Assembly: GCA_034440575.1 (NCBI GenBank) | Contig: JAOTOL010001568.1 | Span: 1,748,001-1,812,000 of the forward strand | Source of the DNA: Imbricaverruca yamaguchii | Taxonomy: Eukaryota; Arthropoda; Thecostraca; Neoverrucidae | DNA length: 64,000 nucleotides | Direction of reading: 5' to 3' | The notes under the pieces: model-generated | What the model saw: only the letters and a program-made list of their open reading frames with translations | Database searches by the model: none | Told to the model about the DNA's origin: nothing | Translations under genes and position numbers: made by a program | Shown here: positions 57,049-64,000 of the stretch, in pieces | Layout: every line of letters begins with the position of its first letter | Position numbering within the stretch: the stretch's first letter is position 1

Positions 57049-59970
57049 TAGGGTGTGTCACGAGGGACCTTTTTTTGGAAATTGCACTTTGCTTAGTGAA
57101 ATTATCGTGCAGATCACCTAAAAAAGACCTGTGGTCGAAACCAAATCGAAATCAAACAATAAACAAAATATGCGACAGGCCGATAAAGAAACAAATTTGC
57201 CGGGCACCCGGCGTTGAAGTCTCCAGTGATGGCGCTCCGTTCCGATTGGCATCTAACACCACGCGTCCGGCCACCGGCGGAGCGCCGCCGCGGCGCTGTG
57301 ACGAAAAAGGCGGCAGTCGGTGCTGTGGATGACTGATGAATGGATTCTGGTGATGAAGCTCATTAATAAAACTCAATGAAAGTGTTTAGTGGGGTAAAAG
57401 CCTTTTGATAAGCACCAGTCGCCTAATAAGTTGCCTGGATATCTGACGCATGAAAGAGAGGTTCACTTTACGTCGCTTGTTCGTTCCATTTTCAATCAGT
57501 AGATCTATCGGCGTATAATGCTAATATTTTCACTTTTGAAAGCTTGAACATCTTCAAAATTCCTCGTCTGTTTACATCGAAGACCAATTAAATCATTTTG
57601 AGACACTTGATATCTTATTGTTATGACAAATAGACCAGGCGAAATCGGCATCATGCTCCGTTCCACTACAACCGAAGGAGACGGGCATACAGCGACGTCA
57701 CCTTTTGTACGAGCGCCCACATTTTTTGTACGAACTATCATTTTATAATTGTACTACTTGTCTACATGCTCGACAGAAAACCCGACATGAAATCCTTTTT
57801 GCTGCTGAGCACTGGCATTGCTGACCTGTGTTTCAACTTCGCCACAATGTAACTGTGGATGAACAACTCAACCTCTTCACCAATTACCTTCAAAGACGCC
57901 TCGGTCACCACTTTCACCATCCGTTCCACCGTCTGACTGTGCACGGGGTATGGCGGTACTTCGAGAGGACTCGCGATGATGTCTAGTAAGTCATCATCGG
58001 ACAGTTGTTGCGTCAAGGGCGGCTCGGTTATCGCCTCATTACACCAATCAATCAGCTCCATGATGCTGTTTGCCCCCATATTCACTTTTGGAAGCTTGAA
58101 CTTCCGCACTTCGTCAGTATCACTATCGACTTGAGTTCTGCGGCACTGCTGGATTTGAGTGACCGCCCTTTCCCGTGTGGTTTGATCTTGGCCCGCTGCC
58201 ATTGCTAGCAATACTGCCTCAGGGTGACACCAGTAGCTGTTGCGCTGTATTACCGGCTGCACCATGGCCGCTATCTCAGGTCGCAAACTTTTGAGAAGTT
58301 GCACGCTGTGCAGCGCATTGCCAGGACCGTCAGAACATTTCCAGTTCTTCTTGATGCAGAACCACATGGGAGTATAGTGGCACACGATGAACTCTGCTAG
58401 CATTCTCAGACTGTCTGATGGCTGTTCGGTTGATATGTAGAGCCGGAAAATTCGCGCCGCCAGAGTCAGCCACCTGGAGTGGTTTAGTGGACCGATTTTC
58501 AGCAGTTCTATCTGAGATACAGCCCTTCCGGACACTACGCGCCAGACTGTACAGAATAGCCTGATCTGAACTTAGGTCACAAAGAATCTCCTGCGTCATT
58601 TCTGAAACATTTCCGCCATCGATTGGCTCAAAATCGACCACTGGCAAGGTTTCTACTGCGCCTGCAGCAGCCCGGCCAATCAGCCCACTAAACAACTTAG
58701 GTCCTGTTGTGACTCCATCTAACTGGCTAAATTCTGCACGAAGATTAAGTTCATTTGCATGAAGTTGGCACACAAACCAGTGGACCAGTTTTTTCCGAGC
58801 TCAAACAAACGGATAACACCACCTTTTTGGCCAGTATTAAATCTCGTGCCGTCACAGCCAAGCACAGAAACATCCGCACCAAACTCATATGCCACGGCGT
58901 TCAGGTCATGAAAAATGTCCTCCGCTTTCCCAGTCTGTGGGGTAGTGTCCTAAATATGCACTGTCTGGCTCAGATACAACCACAATGTGCTCTTCCGTCT
59001 TCTTTGAACTGGCTGTCATAAGCGTGTCGTCTTTTCTACTGTCGAAGTAGAGACCAGATACACGACCTGCATGATCCTCATGGCTCTGGGCTACTACCTC
59101 TCTTCTAATCCGATCCCTTGCTCGCCATACTTTTTTTGCTATCCACTATGCAGTCCATATCGTCAGAAGTGATCCGACCAATGTCCACTTGGAAACCGTT
59201 TATGATCGCAGCACACGCACGATTAGACACTCCGTACCGATCTGCTGCTAGAGCCGTATTTAGCAGTTCGTTTGTGCTACTGTTCGCCATATACTCTGAC
59301 TCATTGACTACAGATGTGAGCGATGATGAATCTGTGGTGGAATCTTGGTCTGAATTAGAATCTAGCTGGGCCATTCCAGAAGGTCCCGGTTGTGGTGATG
59401 TGACTCTCTCGGCGGTCAGACGCCTCCTTTCGTCCATGGCGCGTCGACGAGTGGTTTCACGGATATCTGCGGTGCCGATTTGCATTTGGCGAGGTCCTCT
59501 CTGGTCTTGGACAAAGGGAAACTCCATTCGTGGCACTTTGTCGGCCATCGCACATTTGCAGCTATCGATATCAGCACATTTGCAGCGGGCTATATCAAAC
59601 AATTTTCCAAACCACTCATCACCGGACGGACGTACACCTGGTGATGCCGACTTCTTTCCAGCAGTTTTCATGTATCGCAAGTAGCGATCGCGGCATTCTC
59701 GAACCACTGCCGCCTTTTTCGTCACAGCGCTGCGGCGGCGATCCGACGGCGGCCGACGCGTGGTGTTAGATGCCAATCGCAACGGAGCGCCATCACTGGA
59801 GACTTCAACGCCGGGCGCCCGGCAAATTTGTTTCTTTATCGGCCTGTCGCATATTTTGTTTATTGTTTGATATCGATTTGGTTTCGACCACGGTTTTTTT
59901 TAAGGTGATCTGCACGATAATTTCACTAAGCATAAGAAAAACCGTTCAGGCGACACACCCTAATGTAGAC
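57041..59970 (-). mobile_element. Nested DNA transposon, 2.9 kb, 8-bp target duplication
   Basis: ATGTAGAC lies at 57041-57048 and 59963-59970. The element, 57049-59962, begins TAGGGTGTGTC and ends GACACACCCTA. Its terminal inverted repeats extend about 250 bp, with matching blocks such as AAATTTGTTTCTTTATCGGC (seen reversed at the left as GCCGATAAAGAAACAAATTT). Removing it together with one 8-bp copy restores the hAT reading frame, so this is a clean insertion. The 8-bp duplication and TAGGG end are hAT-like, but the encoded protein is not a hAT transposase that I recognise. Confidence 0.95.
57762..59782 (-). pseudogene. Unclassified DDE-like transposase, multiply frameshifted
   Basis: Four or more frames together give roughly 670 codons. 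In order they are: an N-terminal region with a Cys-rich stretch (CKCADIDSCKC) and FPFVQDQRGPRQMQI; a segment with GLYFDSRKDDTL (Asp codon at 59041-59043) and EEHIVVVSEPDSAYLGHYP; then LGCDGTRFNTGQKGGVIRLF (Asp near 58855); then WFVCQLHANELNLR; then a helical region (PLNHSRWLTLAARIFRLYIS, and HPEAVLLAM near 58220) and VERMVKVVTEASLKVIGEEV. The FD...CDGT...E spacing suggests an RNase H-like DDE fold. From memory, similar uncharacterised proteins occur in arthropods and cnidarians, but I cannot name a superfamily. Frameshifts lie near 59120, 58900, 58790 (in a homopolymer run) and 58520. Confidence 0.7.
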
Positions 59971-60613
59971 ACTTTTCTGCGGGCATGGAATTGGTGCATC
60001 GAATCACTCCCAGGCCCCAAGTATCGGAACCACAGTTTACGTTAACGCTCATATAGCGCCCGTTGCGCGAAGATGTGTACTCGTCAAGCGTCAGCGTAAA
60101 AAGTTTGTTGGTACTCATACTCTCTCTCAACTCGGACTTCACGACACCCATGATCTTGGTACAGTGATTCATTACTCGACTCTTTATGCCGTTTGGGGAT
60201 GTTGGTAGGTCCTTGTGGCCCTTCACTGCAAAGAGCTGCCGCAGATCGTCTGAGGTACAAAACGTTTGGAATGGGATACAATCCCTACTGCACATACGCC
60301 CCAGCGTCGCATCGAGTGACACCTTTTCACTCTTAGGAAAAAATGAGTCAATCTTCCTCTTCTTGGATGGAAGTCCTTCGGTGGCGGTTTGTTGTGATGT
60401 AGACGCAGCAGTAGATGCTGTTGTATTCTTTGACACCGTGCCCTCTCCATGCATGGTCTGCAAGTGTACAAAGTGTACATGTAAACCTTTTGTGAATCCA
60501 CCTGTGCACTTAATTACTTTGTTGCATTTCTTACGTTTTGGTTTTTGGCCTGATTCGTCTCTTAAAAAGTCCTTCCACACACCTCTTATTTTAAATTCCT
60601 TCAAATTCTCCAT
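59960..60613 (-). pseudogene. hAT transposase, N-terminal part
   Basis: 217 codons. A BED-type zinc-finger region spans about residues 12-56 (VWKDFLRDESGQK, Cys30/Cys36, His50/His55), but the usual Cys-x2-Cys is not intact. A basic KKRK at about 84-87 could be a nuclear signal. The first catalytic Asp lies in FTLTLDEYTSSRNGRYMSV (Asp177). The frame runs PAEKCLH and then stops inside the nested transposon, exactly at the target duplication. The protein continues at 57048 on the other side of the insertion. Confidence 0.88.
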
Positions 60614-61153
60614 AGCTGTATCAATATGTCAGACCCACACTTTTCCGAATAAAAGATTCCTTTATGCAGTGCTTGTTCTCCGTGTGCGCTGACGTGTACT
60701 GCAAACTACGTTCGACGACCAACTGAAACAAAGGAACTGTCGCCCTGGATGCCACCCCTCCGCAATCAGCCGTCTCAAGTGCTCAGCGCTCAGCTCCAAC
60801 TTCGGCGCCGCGGCTCTCGAGAGAATCGAGGTGCGTCGCTTAAAACTGCCTGCCACAGTCGCGCGGCGCGCCGTTCTGGTTGCGTAATGCGTGGGACGCC
60901 AAAGCCCCTGTGCATGACCTTGGTGCACTTATTGTGAGCACTGAGCACTGCTACAATGTGTTGCAAAAACGCATTGTGGAATTTGACAAAATGCGATAGC
61001 CTATTACAGCCTTAAAGCATAAACAAATCTATCCGTGCTAGAATTGTTTGAGTTTATGAATTTTTCGGGATCACAGGATTGACAAGGTTTTCGGGATCGG
61101 GATCGGGCTTGAAATATTTTCGGGATCCCGGGATTGCAATCCCTAGTGCTCAT

Positions 61154-61619
61154 GAGGCTAGTTCGCCCCAATATGCGCCTACGCTTTGTTTAAATAACGC
61201 GCTCTTCCGTTGCCACGCTTGGGAAATGACAGCATGAATTTCATAGAGCAAAGCTGCAGCGTACCTCATCCGCTAAGGTTTCGTCGGTGACCACTGCTCT
61301 GTTCCGGCAGGTGGCTTCTACAGCACCACCTGACGCGGCACCTCCAACCATTGGGACTGCGGGAAACGTCGCCGGACGACGCTCAATACGATAAGGGACC
61401 GTCGCAACAGCCGATCTCCAGCCAACGTACCGTCACGGCATCTGATCCAACCAACGTATCGTCTCGACATCAGATATAAAACAAATGGACCGTCACAACA
61501 GTGGATATACGAGCAACGTACCGTCACGGCATCGGATTTACAACCATCGTACCGTCGCATTGGGTCAGAAACCAAATCAGCGTCGTAACACAAGACCAAA
61601 GAGTCAGGGGCGTCGTCAC
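61154..61619. other. No recognisable gene
   Basis: CGTACCGTC / CAACGTATCGTC motifs recur loosely between 61375 and 61570, giving a weak tandem feel. Nothing else is seen. Confidence 0.4.
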
Positions 61620-62078
61620 CGGGGGGGGCAGAGGGGGCAATTGCCCCCCTGCCGTGAGACTGGGGGGCGCCGCCCCCTGAAATTTGAGGAGGCCCCCAGG
61701 ACGAAAAGGAGGCCCCCAGGACGAAAACGAAACCCCCAGGACGAAAAGCAGGCCCTTAGGACCAAAGAGGTCCCCAGGACGAAAAGAAGTTACCTCGGGA
61801 CGAAAAGGAGGCCCCCCATGACGAAAAGGAGGCCCTCCAGGACTAAAAGGAGGCCTCCAGGACGAAAACGAAACCCACAGGACGAAAAGGAGGCCCTCAG
61901 GACGAAAAGGAGGCCCTCAGGACGAAAAGGAGGCCCTCAGGACGAAAAGGAGGCCCTCAGGACGAAAAGGAGGCCCCCAGGATGGAAAGGAGGCCCTCCA
62001 GGACGAAAAGGAGGCCCTCGAGGACGAAAAGAGACCCTCCAGGATGAAAAGGAGGCCCCCAAGACGAAAAAGAGATGA
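61620..62078. repeat. 20-bp minisatellite, ~20 copies, with GC palindrome lead-in
   Basis: The unit AGGACGAAAAGGAGGCCCTC repeats with small length changes. It is preceded by the perfect palindrome GGGGGCAATTGCCCCC centred at 61640/61641. Long frames on both strands (197 codons plus) follow the repeat and are not evidence of a gene. Confidence 0.92.
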
Positions 62079-62118
62079 TACAAATTAGGGGCCTCCAGGA
62101 GGAGGTCCCTAATTTGTA
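62079..62118. repeat. 18-bp hairpin closing the minisatellite
   Basis: Arms 62079-62096 (TACAAATTAGGGGCCTCC) and 62101-62118 (GGAGGTCCCTAATTTGTA) pair with a single G-T wobble. The loop is AGGA. Confidence 0.9.
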
Positions 62119-63060
62119 AAAAGAAGTCACCTAGGAGAGGGTAGCCCCAGAAATCAAGCGAGTGCCAAATATCGACACAGAGGCCCCAGGACGAAAAGGC
62201 CACCAGGGCCCAGTTTCATCAATCTGCATCAAATCGTAGTTTTCAAATAAAAAGCACGACTACAAATCACGTTTCACGTTTTTTCCAGTTCCACTAACAA
62301 AGTACGTACCTTGAAAATTTTGTCGTAGAATTTCCATGAATCTACGCAAATTCTATGAATCTACGCATGCATCAAATACAAGTAATTATGAAACATTAAT
62401 ACAAAATTATGGAACATGCATAAATGTTACACATTATTTCAAATCTTCATGCTACTTTGGTCTGGCTTAGTAAGTTTGTTTTCATTTAAATAACTATCTG
62501 AAATTATTCAGAGCCAGTTAACTAATGACAACATACTTGGTTGCCATGGGCAACCACAGAAGACAAATGAGATGCCTGACACTCATTATTAGACATATTT
62601 CACAAATGCTATTATTGTGAAATGCTTTTTGATAACATTTATCGACATGCCAAGTATCAGTCAAGTTAATTCAGTATAAATATTGGTTTAGAAAACATCA
62701 TTAATGGTTTGTGTAACCAGGGCAACTAGGTAGATAGCCAACAATGCTTCATTCATTACCATCAACTGTCCATTCATTATGCTCATTCATTTACCATGGG
62801 CTATGCCAAGAATTGAAGCATCCAACCACTATCCATATTATCTACAATGTCAAATGGAAAATGATTATGCTGCAAGCCAGGCAGCTTGGCTTGCTCAAGG
62901 GCCCAAGCATCATGAGTGAATTTACAAGAAGTTATGTAGGCACCACTGCATACTGCAAGATGTAAAAGCTTAAGTAATTTAACAAAGCACCTAAAGGCTT
63001 GCATGCATTCTGCCCGTGTTTTTATTCACATTATTGTCAATTCTGATTTTGGTCGGTATG
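62119..63060. other. No recognisable gene
   Basis: A last GGACGAAAAGG unit lies near 62187. The AT-rich sequence that follows has no nameable feature. Confidence 0.45.
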
Positions 63061-63260
63061 TAACCTCGAGGTACATATCCAGGCAAATGCATCCAAATTT
63101 GTACCCACCTAGGCAGTACTTACATAGGTACCTACCTACCTACAGAGCATGCTAAATAGAAAGGTACCCACCAGAGTGGGTACCGGTGATCTTCAAGTAT
63201 TACTAAGTAGGTATGAAGGTACCTACCTGCGTAGGTATCTAAATCCTAACCTACCCAAAT
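63061..63260. repeat. TACC(T)-rich region
   Basis: GGTACCTACCTACCTAC and GTAGGTAC-type words recur irregularly on both strands, probably a degraded tetranucleotide repeat. Confidence 0.5.
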
Positions 63261-64000
63261 TGGATAGGCCATATATATTCCTCACATCTGAAGATTGTTC
63301 AATACCACGACTTTACAATCGGCCACAAGATCAAGTCTGAATGCCATATGCTTACAATGGTCATTCACCAATCAATAACTACACAAACACAACATATCAA
63401 CAGTGGCACCAGAAACCCTACACGGTGCGACCTCGAAACCGACGAACACTTGTGGCGCGCTGCCAGCTACGAATTAGTGACATCGTCAAATATCGCTAGT
63501 TTTGGCGCCATTTATTACCCGCCATGGAAAAACACCCGCACTTTACCGAACCGTTATATGTTTTCACCCAGTTCTAATTCGGATGATATTTTGAGACAAA
63601 TTGAATGTGGGTGCAGTCGGTGGAGGGGACAGGGGTTGGTTGCTGCCGGCATCCCTCCAAGCTATTCAGACTGATCCTGATAATACTCTATGTCTGGCAG
63701 CTTCATGCCGTCTAGTGTTGATCCCACGCTTGACCTTCATTTGCACGGGTATGAAGATAGGTACATACGGTATCATAATTATGAAATATAATACGTCTAA
63801 TTTGGTGTATTAAAAAACATGATTTTTTATACAAACAACGTTCAACTCTTTGGAATAAATAAATAAAATTATCAGCGTCCATTGCCAGAACTGTAACCAT
63901 GGGCGATTCCAGCACGTTCCAGATTTGGTTAGATAACATCAATGAAGTACAACGGTAGAAATATTCTTCGTCCAATCGCATGCCTCGAGTCGATCGCGAT
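63261..64000. other. No recognisable gene
   Basis: No domain or repeat recognised to the end of the window. Confidence 0.45.

Larger units (their letters stand above)
55940..61153 (-). mobile_element. hAT element with 8-bp target duplication, containing a nested transposon
   Basis: GTGCTCAT lies at 55940-55947 and 61146-61153, a perfect 8-bp duplication as made by hAT transposases. The element, 55948-61145, has ends TAGGGATTGCAATCCCG and its reverse complement. The first bases fit the hAT end pattern, and GGGATTGCAATCCC is itself a palindrome. The right subterminal region is rich in CGGGATC repeats. Without the nested 2914-bp element and its duplicated 8 bp, the hAT copy would be about 2.28 kb. 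Confidence 0.95.

Noticed and set aside
61485..62078. 197-residue Lys/Arg-rich protein
   Set aside because: Translation of the 20-bp minisatellite. The reverse strand is also open.

Overview
This is non-coding, repeat-rich DNA from a eukaryotic nuclear genome. I see no complete host gene and no bacterial-type gene clusters. The repeats point to an invertebrate, most likely an arthropod: TTAGG-type telomere-like units, three copies of one tRNA-derived SINE, a Penelope-like element with a GIY-YIG endonuclease, hAT DNA transposons, TTAA-flanked MITE-like elements and very long GT microsatellites. A crustacean or chelicerate would fit, but the species is inference.

Layout. 1-13 kb: a 45-bp minisatellite (1.0-2.7 kb), TA and GT microsatellites, a SINE, a 47-bp minisatellite, a second SINE type and two 30-bp arrays. 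14-20 kb: a 1.4-kb element with inverted ends, a 0.75-kb pyrimidine-rich tract, a LINE gag zinc-knuckle remnant, a third SINE type and three more tandem arrays, one built of hairpin-forming units. 20-30 kb: a SINE with target duplication, a compound microsatellite, two TTAA elements that share a junction, and a LINE C-terminal remnant. 30.8-34.7 kb: one Penelope-like insertion with an exact 12-bp target duplication and 953-bp inverted arms. 34.8-55.7 kb: three more copies of the TTAA element, a second TTAA family as a tandem pair, a candidate GC-rich exon at 40.7-40.9 kb, a CR1/L2-like LINE remnant, a SINE with a 14-bp target duplication, a 53-bp insertion with a 12-bp target duplication, and a 0.6-kb palindrome made only of Penelope 3' ends. 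55.9-61.2 kb: a hAT element with an exact 8-bp target duplication. A second DNA transposon is nested inside it with its own exact 8-bp target duplication and codes for a degraded DDE-like protein I cannot place in a named superfamily. 61.6-62.2 kb: a 20-bp minisatellite.

The repeats are connected. The 3' part of the tRNA SINEs recurs alone at five other loci as a roughly 50-bp module with a partly compensated stem, which looks like a 3' tail recognised by a LINE reverse transcriptase. Both Penelope loci are inverted joins of 3' ends and carry hammerhead-ribozyme-like cores. Two unrelated TTAA families each show head-to-tail copies sharing one TTAA. All transposon reading frames are frameshifted or truncated, so nothing here looks autonomous.
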